From: Dulcicalothrix desertica PCC 7102
GTDB lineage: Bacteria; Cyanobacteriota; Cyanobacteriia; Cyanobacteriales; Nostocaceae
Direction of reading: 5' to 3'
Length of the DNA: 63,454 bases
Assembly: GCF_003991905.1 (NCBI RefSeq)
Contig: NZ_RSCL01000041.1
Span: 1-63,454 of the forward strand
Below are positions 46,389 to 55,089 of this stretch, piece after piece. Within the stretch, counting starts at the first letter, position 1; each line of letters starts with the position of its first letter. The notes beneath the pieces were generated by a model. The model did no database searches. It saw only the letters and a program-made list of their open reading frames with translations, and was not told the origin of the DNA. A program made the position numbers and the translations under genes.

Positions 46389-46411
46389 GCCCCCCTGACG
46401 CACGGGGGGAT
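46389..46411. repeat. CCCCCC...GGGGGG hairpin repeat between converging genes
   Basis: GCCCCCCTGACGCACGGGGGGAT lies between the stop codons of the DUF2079 gene and the minus-strand HD-domain gene. It belongs to the C/G-run family of 6463 and 24771. Confidence 0.7.
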
Positions 46412-46416
46412 TAAAA

Positions 46417-47814
46417 TCAATGATGTTGAGTTTTTCGGTTTGAAGTAAATTTATAACAGTGGCTAACAGCAATTTTACGACTTTCAAATAACTCTTGGAG
46501 TGCGTAAATAATTTTCTCTGCTAAAGCATTTTCAAAGCTGGCAATAAATTCTTCACTGGAAATATTGCCTAGAAAGAATTGTTTTGCCAAGTCACACTGA
46601 TTTTGAATACCATTGAATCCAATTAGTTTAACAATAAATGTAGCGATAGGAGAATGTTGTAAGTCGCTATAGTTACTCTTAGCGCGTCCAAATTTCAGTA
46701 AATTCCACACTTCTTGTTCAATATTATTTTTTATCTCATAGGGATTCGCAACTTCTGGCAAGAAATGTTCAAGTCGCATAAAAGTAAAACCGCGCAAAGG
46801 CACTTCTCCCATCATGATGACTAAGGGAATGTCTAATCCGATGGTAAACGAAATCGCTTCAATCAACGCAATAGTGACAAGTTTAGCTTTTAGGTATAGT
46901 TGAGCAATCTCAATATTTCGTTTCGCATAATATTCAAAAATATTATAAGTATGGCGCCGAGGTTCATCTTGAAAACAGCGAAAAATAACTTCTGGTTTGA
47001 GTGAAGCCATAAACCCTTCCATTTTTTGAATAGCGAGTCTATAGTCGGCAACCGTATAAGCACCGGTAGCGCTAAGATTATGATTCGTTTCGGGAAGTAA
47101 GTTCCAGGTGTTTGCTAGAAATCTTGCTGCACTTGGATGCGCGAAACTAGATACATCGCGGTTAGCGACACGCACACCTCTTTTTATGGTTTCACACAGT
47201 TCAGCATCCGTGACGAGTAAGTAGAACTTTTGGGTTGTGAATTTTAAGCGTTCTAAAAGTTGTTCGCTTGCTGTTAAACCTTTTTCACATGCTGAACGAA
47301 ATGGAATAGTCGCTTCGATACACGCTACTATTTGCATTAACAATGGCGCTCCTGCAAAGGGTTCTAAGACTTTTGCAGCAACCAAAGCGCTTAAAAACTC
47401 GTTTTGTCCTGCATAAGGGTTGAGAACTTGCCCAGGAACAAATCCAAAAACTGAAGTAACAATTTCAAAGATTGTATCAGCTGGTAAATCTGACTGACTG
47501 CGAATTGTTAGGTGCCCATTAATTTCTTTGGTAAACGGAGAAATATAATAACCGACATTAAAATGAATGCTCCAGTCAACTTGTACATAAACAAGGTCAT
47601 GGAATAATGCCGCCAAAACTTCAATTGGGTCTTTACTGCCACCGACTTCAAAAATATGTTGCGGAGTATGAAAGAACCGCCAAGGGCCCGTCATCGGCTG
47701 CACAATCAAGTCAGTAATATGCTCAAGTTTAGACTGCGAAATCTCCAATTTGAGGCTTTCGGTTGCCCAGGTCAGCCGCTTTAAGCATTTTTGATACGCT
47801 TTTGCGCTATCCAT
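46417..47814 (-). CDS. HD-like domain protein, cyanobacterial, unknown function
   Basis: The 465-residue protein has an N-terminal HD-like metal-binding region: RFFHTPQHIFEV (His residues near 51-55) and VLAALFHDLVYVQVDWSIHF (the HD doublet near 72). A predicted helical domain follows, with ALVAAKVLEPFAGAPLLMQIVACIEATIPFR and FLLVTDAELCETIKRGVRVANRDVSSF-like segments. HD proteins are metal-dependent phosphohydrolases; nucleotide hydrolysis is possible here, but no second catalytic domain is recognised. The rest, including PLRGFTFMRLEHFLPEVANPYE, is conserved-looking but unassigned. It stands alone on its strand. A single GGCGCC site occurs. Confidence 0.65.
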   Translation of the reverse strand: MDSAKAYQKCLKRLTWATESLKLEISQSKLEHITDLIVQPMTGPWRFFHTPQHIFEVGGSKDPIEVLAALFHDLVYVQVDWSIHFNVGYYISPFTKEINGHLTIRSQSDLPADTIFEIVTSVFGFVPGQVLNPYAGQNEFLSALVAAKVLEPFAGAPLLMQIVACIEATIPFRSACEKGLTASEQLLERLKFTTQKFYLLVTDAELCETIKRGVRVANRDVSSFAHPSAARFLANTWNLLPETNHNLSATGAYTVADYRLAIQKMEGFMASLKPEVIFRCFQDEPRRHTYNIFEYYAKRNIEIAQLYLKAKLVTIALIEAISFTIGLDIPLVIMMGEVPLRGFTFMRLEHFLPEVANPYEIKNNIEQEVWNLLKFGRAKSNYSDLQHSPIATFIVKLIGFNGIQNQCDLAKQFFLGNISSEEFIASFENALAEKIIYALQELFESRKIAVSHCYKFTSNRKTQHH

Positions 47815-47968
47815 TTAACATCCTCTTATGAAACCAATTTAGAATAAAAAACTAGCCTGGGTAAGTGTTAACGTACACTTGCTTAGTTCTTCTCTATATA
47901 TAAGCGAGGATTTATGTATCGGGTATCCGGTAAATTATGGAAAAATTACATCCGTATTTTCACGTATA

Positions 47969-47998
47969 TGTAGAGACGCGATATATCGCGTCTCTACA
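47969..47998. repeat. palindromic repeat TGTAGAGACGCGATATATCGCGTCTCTACA
   Basis: A perfect 30-bp palindrome lies just after the aminotransferase stop codon on the minus strand. It is the second copy of the family at 20688-20715. Confidence 0.85.
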
Positions 47999-48003
47999 AC
48001 ACA

Positions 48004-49203
48004 TTATGCAAAGGCTTCAGCTTTATAGCGAATACCAGCTTGTTTAAGCCGTCGCAAAACTTCGCCTAAACGGTCACATTCCGAAATCAAGCTGACGCGC
48101 ACGTATCCTTCACCACCACTACCAAAAGCATTACCTGGTGTTACCACTACACCTGTCTTTTGTAATACATCAAGTGCAAAATCAGTTGAACTCATTCCTG
48201 GTGGGCAAGGAATCCACAAATACATAGTGGCTTTGGTTTTCGGAACATCCCATCCTAATTGTGATAATCCTTCAATGAGGAAATCACGACGGGTTTGGTA
48301 GCGTTTTTGCACCTCGTACAAGTAAGTATCTGGAAGTTGTAAGGCAGTTTCTGCCGCAGATTGTAATGCCGCAAAAATACCGTAATCCAAATTTGTTTTG
48401 AGTGTTCGCAGTCCCTGAATAACATGACGGTTGCCAACTACAAAGCCAACGCGCCAACCTGCCATATTATAGGTTTTGGACATTGTGTGAAACTCTACAC
48501 CAATTTCTTTGGCGCCGGGAATTTCTAGTAAACTCGTAGGTTGATAGCCATCAAAAGCCAACTCGGCGTAACATAAATCATGCACTAGCAGAATTTCATA
48601 CTTACGAGCAAAAGCAACTATTTCTTCAAAAAATTCACGCGGAGCAGTTGCCGCCGTTGGATTACTAGGATAATTGAAATAAAGAATTTTAGCTTTATGT
48701 GCGACCTCATCAGGAATTGCCGCTAAATCAATTAACCAATTATTTTCTGGCTTCAAAACTAAGCTATAAACCTCTCCCCCAGCAATTAAGGGCCCGCGAA
48801 AATGTACTGGATACGATGGTGAAGGCACTAGGACAACATCACCTGGATTAATATAAGCTAGCGCTAAATGTGCCAAACCTTCTTTAGAACCAAGTAAAGG
48901 TAAAGCTTCACTGTCGGAGTCTAACTTTACACCATAGCGACGATAGTACCAATTTGTTATACAACCTCGAAAACTAGCAGTTCCTTCAAATGGTGGATAA
49001 CCGTGATTTGCAGGGTTCTGTAACGCTTTCACCGCAGCATCAATGACTGGTTGAGGTGTACTACCATCAGGATTGCCCATTCCCAAGTCAATCAAATCTA
49101 AACCTTGTTGCCGCGCGTTTGCCTTGAGTTCATCTAACCGGGCAAATGGATAAGCCGGTAAATTTTGTATACGTTCTGCGGACTTAATCCAACTTAAACT
49201 CAT
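48004..49203 (-). CDS. PLP-dependent class I/II aminotransferase (aspartate or LL-DAP aminotransferase-like)
   Basis: A 399-residue fold-type I PLP enzyme. Recognisable are LIDLGMGNPDGSTPQPVIDAA, NHGYPPFEGTASFR, the Asn of ILYFNYPSNPTAA, HDLCYAELAFDG, the PLP lysine in SKTYNMAGWRVGF (near 239), and the substrate Arg in EGYVRVSLISE. It probably transaminates aspartate or a related amino acid. The family also includes LL-diaminopimelate aminotransferase, and I cannot choose between them. Its ATG overlaps the TGA of the upstream dehydrogenase gene by 4 nt, so the two are translationally coupled and may work in one pathway. Confidence 0.9.
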   Translation of the reverse strand: MSLSWIKSAERIQNLPAYPFARLDELKANARQQGLDLIDLGMGNPDGSTPQPVIDAAVKALQNPANHGYPPFEGTASFRGCITNWYYRRYGVKLDSDSEALPLLGSKEGLAHLALAYINPGDVVLVPSPSYPVHFRGPLIAGGEVYSLVLKPENNWLIDLAAIPDEVAHKAKILYFNYPSNPTAATAPREFFEEIVAFARKYEILLVHDLCYAELAFDGYQPTSLLEIPGAKEIGVEFHTMSKTYNMAGWRVGFVVGNRHVIQGLRTLKTNLDYGIFAALQSAAETALQLPDTYLYEVQKRYQTRRDFLIEGLSQLGWDVPKTKATMYLWIPCPPGMSSTDFALDVLQKTGVVVTPGNAFGSGGEGYVRVSLISECDRLGEVLRRLKQAGIRYKAEAFA

Positions 49204-50384
49204 TGCTCAACCTCATCACTCACTCCCAACACCGAAACGCGACTCATCGTATTATTATCTATTGGCGCCGTCGTAGATACCATTGCTGCCATCAACTGTT
49301 CGGAGGAAACTTTAAACGGTAATCTATGAATATCTGATTTAGGGTCGAGGGCAATTTCTACGGCACAAAGTAGTTGTCGCAGAGTCACATCTCCCAAACC
49401 CAAATCATTCAAATTACGCGGCAAACCAATTTCTGCATAGAACTTTAACAACTGTTGTCTTGCAGAGGAAGCGAGTTGGTTACCTTGAACCATCTCTTCT
49501 AAACGCAACTGCACCAAAATTCCAAAAGCTACTTTCTCACCGTGGATACTATGGCGCCCGCAAATATGAGTTAATCCATTGTGAACTGCATGTGCTGCAA
49601 CCGTTCGACATTGGGCACCACCCAAACCACCAATAACTCCTGCCATTAAAACAGAAGCATCAACCACTTCGCGCCAAGCATCACCACCAGGTTCTTTGAG
49701 TGCTTGTAAGGATTTTTGGAAGAGAATATCGCGTAATACACGTGCTTGCTGAACGGCAGCAATAATCATAGTTTGCTCAGAATGCCCACTACTAACCGAA
49801 GCTTCATACCACTTAGCTAAAGCATCGCCAATACCTGCTACTAGAGTCCGAGTTGGCGCCGTTTGCACCAAATCGTAATCTAAAATAAGCAAATCAGGGC
49901 AGCGCGCTAACCCAACATCGTAAAGAAATGCTCCCTCATCCGAATAAACGTTAGATAGAGCAGTCCACCCAGCACAAGTTGCCGCCGAAGTTGGAACTGT
50001 TACTACTGGCACATCTAACTGATAAGCAATAAGCTTCGCTGTATCTAGTGCTTTACCACCACCTACGCCAATAATTACATCACAAGAATGCTTTTTGGCT
50101 TCAGTACGTAAAGAAACTAAACTAGCTTCACTACAATCAGGAGTGTAACAAGCACATGAACATTGCAATGAAGAAGCATTCAAGATAGGCTTCAAAAAAC
50201 CTTCAATTGCAGTCAGCGTTTTACCACCAATAATCAAAGGACGCTTACCCAAACGGGCAATATCATCAACAGCAGCAGCCAACACTTGGGTACCGCGAAT
50301 TACCTTCGCAGGGGCAACTGCAAGGAAAGATAACGAACTAGAAGTTTGAGTAGACAACTTTTCGGCTAAAAATTTATTAGGCAT
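49200..50384 (-). CDS. iron-containing alcohol dehydrogenase family protein (glycerol dehydrogenase-like)
   Basis: This 394-residue enzyme has an N-terminal NAD-binding domain (GKRPLIIGGKTLTAIEGF; GVGGGKALDTAKLIAYQLDVPVV; TVPTSAATCAGWTALSNVY) and a C-terminal metal-binding helical domain. The expected ligands are an Asp in AGIGDALAKWYEA and His residues in AAHAVHNGLTH and HSIHGEKVAFG. This matches the glycerol dehydrogenase branch. The physiological substrate is unknown. It overlaps the aminotransferase gene by 4 nt, which suggests amino-acid or aldehyde metabolism rather than glycerol use. Three GGCGCC sites occur. Confidence 0.88.
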   Translation of the reverse strand: MPNKFLAEKLSTQTSSSLSFLAVAPAKVIRGTQVLAAAVDDIARLGKRPLIIGGKTLTAIEGFLKPILNASSLQCSCACYTPDCSEASLVSLRTEAKKHSCDVIIGVGGGKALDTAKLIAYQLDVPVVTVPTSAATCAGWTALSNVYSDEGAFLYDVGLARCPDLLILDYDLVQTAPTRTLVAGIGDALAKWYEASVSSGHSEQTMIIAAVQQARVLRDILFQKSLQALKEPGGDAWREVVDASVLMAGVIGGLGGAQCRTVAAHAVHNGLTHICGRHSIHGEKVAFGILVQLRLEEMVQGNQLASSARQQLLKFYAEIGLPRNLNDLGLGDVTLRQLLCAVEIALDPKSDIHRLPFKVSSEQLMAAMVSTTAPIDNNTMSRVSVLGVSDEVEQ

Positions 50385-50555
50385 ATAACTAATTAACTAA
50401 CAGTAACATTTCTGCATACTTTTTGATAAAGTTCTTAACTAGTAAGTATCCGCTTTCCATTTCTTTAATACATATGCATTAAGTTATACAGTAACTACCT
50501 TCAAGTAATATTTTATTTCAAAATAATAAAAATTGTATCAGTAAACACAAAATTG

Positions 50556-50622
50556 GCAACGGATAGAACGGATGCAACGGATGCATAACTTATCCGTTAC
50601 ATCCGTTTATAATCCGTTGCCT
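50556..50622. repeat. AACGGATG-type short repeats forming a long hairpin at the ycf51 end
   Basis: Three AACGGAT units (50559-50582) face three complementary ATCCGTT units (50592-50619). GGCAACGGAT...ATCCGTTGCC closes the outer stem, overlapping the ycf51 stop codon. It resembles the heptamer cassettes elsewhere and could act as a terminator for ycf51. The rest of the 50385-50620 gap is AT-rich without a gene. Confidence 0.75.
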
Positions 50623-51142
50623 ATGCTGTTGGTTTTGCTAATAAAGCAAATTTATCTTCAAAAATTTCAATTGCCATGCTTGAGTCATCGCGACTAGCTA
50701 AAGAGCGTTTGGCTTGTCCAATGTACAAAGGTATTGAAACACCTGGTTCTGGGTGAATTACGGTACGTGCGCGGATTAACATGAGATTATTAGTACCAGC
50801 ACCGAGGCGCCCAGCGGAGTACAAATCACTTGCAGCTTGGCGAAGAGTGGCATCGAGTTGGGTTTGGGTGATATCGTTCTTAAGTGAAATTACGGTTTGC
50901 GTCGCTCCATTGTCGTAAACTAAGTTGTAGCGAACGGCGCCAGGAATTACTGTTCGTGTTAGTGGCGCCAGTGATAAGGCAAACAAACCTCCTGTAATAA
51001 CTAACATGAACCCGGTTGTACCCACAAGTCGAAACCGAATACCCCATTTAAAAACAAAAGCTAAAATTGCTATAGCGGCTAAAGCTAAAGTGGCAATTCC
51101 CGACCACTGAGTATATTGGAGAAATTCTGGTTGGATATTCAT
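50621..51142 (-). CDS. ycf51: Ycf51 family protein
   Basis: The 173-residue protein belongs to the Ycf51 family found in cyanobacteria and some algal plastids; its function is unknown. Two membrane helices lie near the N-terminus (GIATLALAAIAILAFVFKWGI, about 13-33, and LVGTTGFMLVITGGLFALSL, about 38-57). A soluble beta-rich domain follows, with PGAVRYNLVYDNGATQTVIS, LDATLRQAASDLYSAGRLG, LMIRARTVIHPEPG-like sequence and VSIPLYIGQAKRSL. I use ATG 51142, where the family normally begins (MNIQPEFLQYTQW). The frame extends to 51181 but without a better start. Two GGCGCC sites are present. Confidence 0.88.
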   Translation of the reverse strand: MNIQPEFLQYTQWSGIATLALAAIAILAFVFKWGIRFRLVGTTGFMLVITGGLFALSLAPLTRTVIPGAVRYNLVYDNGATQTVISLKNDITQTQLDATLRQAASDLYSAGRLGAGTNNLMLIRARTVIHPEPGVSIPLYIGQAKRSLASRDDSSMAIEIFEDKFALLAKPTA

Positions 51143-51335
51143 ATAAGAAGTCGCACGTTGCCTTTTAAGTTTTATTAACAAATCTATATTTTACTGCGTA
51201 GGTGCAAATTTATTTTTATAAATATCCCCAAGCAGATAGATAAAATAATTTATACCAAAGGCTGATTCATCAGGTTTGGGCAGCAAAGATAATAAGCGGG
51301 TATATGAGCAAGTAGAAAGCAAAAGGACAAAACCC

Positions 51336-51548
51336 GTGTCTGAAGAATTAAAAGCAGGTGACAAAGTTAAATGGAAGACTTCACGTGGTGAAACCGTAGG
51401 AGAAGTCGAAGAAAAACTTACCTCACCCACAGATATAAAAGGACATCACGTAGCAGCTTCTAAGGATAATCCTCAGTATTTAGTTAAAAGTGACAAAACT
51501 GGTAAAGAAGCAGCACACAAACCAGATTCACTCGAAAAAGTAGATTAA
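51336..51548 (+). CDS. DUF2945 (Tudor-like) small protein
   Basis: A 70-residue protein with the DUF2945 signature: LKAGDKVKWKTSRGETVGEVEEKL at the start, then HHVAASKDNPQYLVKSDKTGKEAAHKPDSLEKV. Such domains have a small Tudor/SH3-like barrel and sometimes annotate as hypervirulence-associated proteins; their role is unknown. I start at GTG 51336, which has AAAGGA 8 nt upstream and gives the usual family length. The upstream in-frame codons to TTG 51276 lack family similarity. The DUF3140 gene follows by 16 nt, a recurring gene pair in bacteria. Confidence 0.8.
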   Translation: MSEELKAGDKVKWKTSRGETVGEVEEKLTSPTDIKGHHVAASKDNPQYLVKSDKTGKEAAHKPDSLEKVD

Positions 51549-51564
51549 TTACCAATAACAAACT

Positions 51565-51900
51565 ATGAGTAAGGAAGTAAAATCTGTAATTGAAGAATTT
51601 CGCACGTCAGTAAACATGAAACCAAAAGAGTTGGAGTCATGGTTAGATACGGAAGAATCAAAATCCGTAGGGATGACGAAAGATGGAGAAGACGAATCAG
51701 TTGGGCATAAATCTGGAAAGCATATTATAGAGTTACTGCAAAAAGACGAAGATGAATATACAGAAGAAGATTTTGCTCACATGAAAAAAGTCGTTAGTTA
51801 TATTCATCGTCACTCAGCACAAAAACCAGAGGGTGATATTGAAAACACCCGCTGGTATTATTCCCTCAAAAACTGGGGATATGACGCAATTAAAAAGTGA
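51565..51900 (+). CDS. DUF3140 protein
   Basis: The 111-residue protein fits the DUF3140 family: VIEEFRTSVNMKPKELESWL at the start, ESKSVGMTKDGEDESVGHKSGKHIIELL in the middle, and the C-terminal HMKKVVSYIHRHSAQKPEG followed by WYYSLKNWGYD. The central and C-terminal blocks suggest a small helical, DNA-associated protein like those described in plants and bacteria as DNA-binding; this is uncertain. It is co-directional with the DUF2945 gene 16 nt upstream and probably co-transcribed. A heptamer hairpin begins at its stop codon and may end the operon. Confidence 0.82.
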   Translation: MSKEVKSVIEEFRTSVNMKPKELESWLDTEESKSVGMTKDGEDESVGHKSGKHIIELLQKDEDEYTEEDFAHMKKVVSYIHRHSAQKPEGDIENTRWYYSLKNWGYDAIKK

Positions 51901-51961
51901 GGAGTTAGGAATGAGGAGTTAGGAGTTAAAATTCCTAACTCCTCACTCCTAACTCCTAACT
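51901..51961. repeat. GGAGTTA heptamer inverted array downstream of the DUF3140 gene
   Basis: GGAGTTAGGAATGAGGAGTT then AGGAGTTA faces the complement TAACTCC-type units (51931-51960), giving a hairpin of about 28 bp. It uses the same TAACTCC heptamer as 18740-18788. It separates two converging genes. Confidence 0.85.
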
Positions 51962-51969
51962 TAAATAGA

Positions 51970-52317
51970 TTATCCAAACCAGTGTGAAGGTTCGCAATTT
52001 GGTTGAACTGTATCATTAAACAATCTGCTAATCCATTCAGATTTTTGTTCCATAATCGAACAAATTCCTTGGTGAATTATACTTTGGACGTGCAACTTTG
52101 CTTGCAAAGGGTTACGTGGTAACTTATAATTGATTCCACAAGCTGTATCAAAATCGCTATCTAAGCAAGGAATCTGCGCCGCTACATAATCTATTAAGTC
52201 TTGACGAATGTCAGGAATTGCAAATACTTGTTGATAAGGAGTGTAAGGATATGTATCTAATACCTTTTGTATTTCTCCAACAACTGATTGCAATGTTAAT
52301 TTAACAGCAGTTTCCAT
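51970..52317 (-). CDS. small protein, possibly ComFB-like
   Basis: A 115-residue soluble protein. The N-terminal helix (KLTLQSVVGEIQKVLDTYP) is followed by YQQVFAIPDIRQDLIDYVAAQIPCLDSD, which resembles the core of late-competence ComFB-type proteins of cyanobacteria (a Cys or Arg before a D-L-I/A helix, then a P-C segment). The C-terminal half (VQSIIHQGICSIMEQKSEWISRLF) is helical. Three Cys residues are present but not in a metal-binding cluster. ComFB proteins are implicated in competence, pili or signalling. The match is by eye and weak. It converges with the DUF3140 gene over a hairpin. Confidence 0.5.
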   Translation of the reverse strand: METAVKLTLQSVVGEIQKVLDTYPYTPYQQVFAIPDIRQDLIDYVAAQIPCLDSDFDTACGINYKLPRNPLQAKLHVQSIIHQGICSIMEQKSEWISRLFNDTVQPNCEPSHWFG

Positions 52318-52934
52318 ATCTATACTCCCTTAATTATTTGAAACATGACTAAGTTTATAGTTGTTGTAAGCAAACAAATTTTGCTCAAGTGAGTTTTTTA
52401 ATTGATCAAACTACTTGAGTTATATTTTGCTTCTTAAACAAAAGTTCATCTTTAGTAAACAAATTTTTACTAATCAACATAAGTCTGCTGACATCCAAAT
52501 TTCGTAAGCAGCCTTATCTTAATTATTTAGATTTTCTGACTTTTCGCGCAAAAAATACACAAAACTCATTGTGAACATTTTGGGCGCCATCCCTTAATAA
52601 TAAATATATTATTAAGAATTAGCTTCTTTACTTACCAATTACAGTTACTAACTCTAATTGCTGTATCTTTACTACTATGTATTAATCAATACAAATTATC
52701 TTGCAAAAAGATTATTGTACAGTAAATATACAAACAAGTGTAATTAAGTAGTTGGTATCAAAACTTACGACTCATCTATTCTATGAAACTATTTTCTGGA
52801 TAGGTAGTGTAATTATTTTTTTTAATTATTTCTTAAGATTTAGATTATTCTACGTATATATACTTAATAAGCACGTAGGTATAACCCAACATTGATAATA
52901 TTAATAGCAAGGTGGGCATTGCCCACCCTACAAC
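52318..52934. other. 617-bp AT-rich gap without a gene
   Basis: I see no open frame with coding features, no tRNA and no strong hairpin. One GGCGCC site lies at about 52583-52588. The left end should contain the promoter of the minus-strand gene at 51970-52317. The right end has GGTGGGCATTGCCCACC (about 52911-52927), a small inverted repeat next to the stop codon of the FAD protein gene. Confidence 0.6.
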
Positions 52935-53969
52935 CTACAATTTCCAATCTTCAAGGGTGGTATTGGGTCGAAGTTGAGAGTTTACAGCACTTGCTGCGCT
53001 GAGTCCAGAATCAACGGCGCCTGAAATTAAATTACCTCCACACCAATCACCGCAGCACACTAAGGGCTGTAAAGTTTCGGCAGTTAAAAAAGTTTCTTGT
53101 AAGGGGTGCTTGGGAAAAGCGTAACGCCAACGATGAACTTGTAACCAATCAGGAGATGCAAGCCAGTCAAACCCGACCGAGTTGGCGACAGTACGTAACA
53201 TCTGTTGTCCTACAGGCTGTAAATCTTGAGTCTCTAAATTTTGTGCGGCAAAATCAGCGCTACTTTGAACTACGAAAACAGGTTGTGAGGGGTTAAGACG
53301 TTTAGTGCTATCGAAACCAATCCATCCTAGGATATTATCGTTCTCAAATGTTATGGCTTTCCATTGAGGAAGTGGTGTTGACGTAGCTGGATAGCCAGCC
53401 ATGACGGTGATACTTGGAAAAAATTCAACCGAACGCAGTTTGTTAATAAATGTGGAATTAAGAATACTACCTTCGAGTGGTTCAAGTAGGGTTAAAGCTT
53501 GGGGGGCAGGAATTGCCGTAATAAGTACTTTAGTACTTATAGATTGATGTGATTCAAGAGTCAGGCGCCATTGATTATCATCAAAATTAACTTCAACAAC
53601 ACGCCGTTCAAGAATTACATCTAAACCTTGTGCCAGAAACTTAGCTATAGAACTCATTCCATTCGGACTTACATACCTCGGTTGCATAGAAGACACAATA
53701 TTTTGTGTCTTTTCCATAAAAGTACCGTTCCAAACTTGAAGAATGTTACGTTGTATTAATAACTCAACAAACTGAGTCATTAATTTACCTTTGGGCTTGA
53801 GGTAACATGCACCGTGGTCAGCACAAGTATTATGTAAGCGACGAGTTGCGACTCTGCCACCAAAACCACGCGATTTTTCAACTACTAACACCGAATAACC
53901 AGCTTGGGTTAACTGCTGCGCGCAAACTAAACCAGCCATTCCGGCGCCTATTATTACAACATCTGTCAT
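52935..53969 (-). CDS. FAD-dependent amine oxidase / renalase-like oxidoreductase
   Basis: The 344-residue flavoprotein starts with the dinucleotide-binding motif VVIIGAGMAGLVCAQQLTQAG, followed by VLVVEKSRGFGGRVATRR, as in NAD(P)/FAD-dependent amine oxidoreductases and renalase. The C-terminal FAD block is LVCCGDWCGGNLISGAVDSGLSAA. The central part (HGACYLKPKG; VSPNGMSSIAKFLAQGLDVIL) fits the family. Substrate unknown; no signal peptide. Length is normal. It stands alone on its strand. Three GGCGCC sites are present, one in the FAD-motif codons. Confidence 0.88.
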   Translation of the reverse strand: MTDVVIIGAGMAGLVCAQQLTQAGYSVLVVEKSRGFGGRVATRRLHNTCADHGACYLKPKGKLMTQFVELLIQRNILQVWNGTFMEKTQNIVSSMQPRYVSPNGMSSIAKFLAQGLDVILERRVVEVNFDDNQWRLTLESHQSISTKVLITAIPAPQALTLLEPLEGSILNSTFINKLRSVEFFPSITVMAGYPATSTPLPQWKAITFENDNILGWIGFDSTKRLNPSQPVFVVQSSADFAAQNLETQDLQPVGQQMLRTVANSVGFDWLASPDWLQVHRWRYAFPKHPLQETFLTAETLQPLVCCGDWCGGNLISGAVDSGLSAASAVNSQLRPNTTLEDWKL

Positions 53970-54106
53970 TGGTTAGTGGTAAATGGTTAATGTATTAGTG
54001 GTCAATAATCAATTAGCTATCAGCTACTACTATTACCATTGAGTAATAAAACCTGATAGTAGAATAGGGAACAGAGAACAAGCTGTGCGATTTGGAGGAA
54101 GGGAAA

Positions 54107-54955
54107 TTGGATGAACTGAGGGAAGCCTTGGAACTGGCAACAGAGGATGAATTAAAGGATTTAACAGCAATCTTGTTTAGTCGTAAATTCAACCCCCTCG
54201 ATTACGTACAGACACCCGAACCAATCGAAGTGCAAAGCCAAAGCCGTGAAGCTTGGCTATCGGCGCTAGAAGAACGCTTTCGGTATTTAGCCGCCGATGG
54301 TATTACGGTTTTACGGGGACGCACCAATCAAGTTACCTACCGACAAGCCCTAATTCAGGTTTGTAAGTATTTAAAAGTAACTTATTCAGATGATTTGGCG
54401 ACAGTTGATTTAGAAGCTGAACTTTTTCTACATTTATTAGGGCGCGTTTGGCGAAAATTACCCCCTGCGGAAAAACAAAAGTTGACCGAACGAGTACAAG
54501 CGCAGCTAGCAAAATCGATATCCACAAACGAACCACTACCTTTATTATTGCAACCCGACCCACTCGGACTGCTATTTAAAGGAGGTAGCGCGCTGGCTTT
54601 AACTTCGGTAGTGCAACCGCTGTTGCTCAGACAAATCGCGCGTCAATTTGCTACGCATTTCGCAGCGTATCAAATGGCACGCCAAGCTGCAATTCAAGGA
54701 GGAAAAATAGCAGCCGACCAATTCCAAAATTACGTGGGTTTACAGATGGCACGTCAAGGAATGGCAGTAAATGCAGCACGATACGGCGCCGCGCGTACAG
54801 TGTTTGCCTTTATTGGTCCAATGATGTGGACATGGTTTCTTGCTGATTTAGGGTGGCGAGCGATAGCAACAAATTACGGTCGGATAATCCCCACAATTTT
54901 TACAATCGCACAAATTCGTCTAACTCGTGGCGAAGAATGTTGGGAACCTGCTTGA
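54107..54955 (+). CDS. YaaW (UPF0174) family protein
   Basis: A 282-residue protein of the YaaW/UPF0174 family. The N-terminal MDELREALELATEDELKDLTAILFSRKFNPLDY, then AWLSALEERFRYLAADGITVLRG and YRQALIQVCKYLKV are typical. The later hydrophobic segment GAARTVFAFIGPMMWTWFLADLGWRAIATNYGR could contact a membrane. The family is linked in some bacteria with ubiquinol-cytochrome c chaperone-like annotations and stress, but the role is unclear. I use TTG 54107 because GGAGG lies 8 nt upstream; an earlier TTG at 54092 would add five residues but overlaps that site. One GGCGCC site occurs in the gene. Confidence 0.82.
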   Translation: MDELREALELATEDELKDLTAILFSRKFNPLDYVQTPEPIEVQSQSREAWLSALEERFRYLAADGITVLRGRTNQVTYRQALIQVCKYLKVTYSDDLATVDLEAELFLHLLGRVWRKLPPAEKQKLTERVQAQLAKSISTNEPLPLLLQPDPLGLLFKGGSALALTSVVQPLLLRQIARQFATHFAAYQMARQAAIQGGKIAADQFQNYVGLQMARQGMAVNAARYGAARTVFAFIGPMMWTWFLADLGWRAIATNYGRIIPTIFTIAQIRLTRGEECWEPA

Positions 54956-54958
54956 CTT

Positions 54959-55033
54959 TAATGTCATTAGTCATTAGTCATAAGTTTAAAGTTTAAAAGT
55001 TATTAGTCATTTGTCGTTAGTCCTTCGTCATCA
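54959..55033. repeat. TCATTAG heptamer repeats between the YaaW and ligase genes
   Basis: TCATTAG occurs in tandem (54965-54978) with further TTAGTCA/CGTTAGTCC copies up to about 55033. These are imperfect heptamers, degenerate relatives of the TAACTCC-type cassettes. Confidence 0.65.
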
Positions 55034-55089
55034 GACCCAGGACGAGCGGGCAAAAGACCAACAACAATTAGCAATAGTACTTTTGACAA

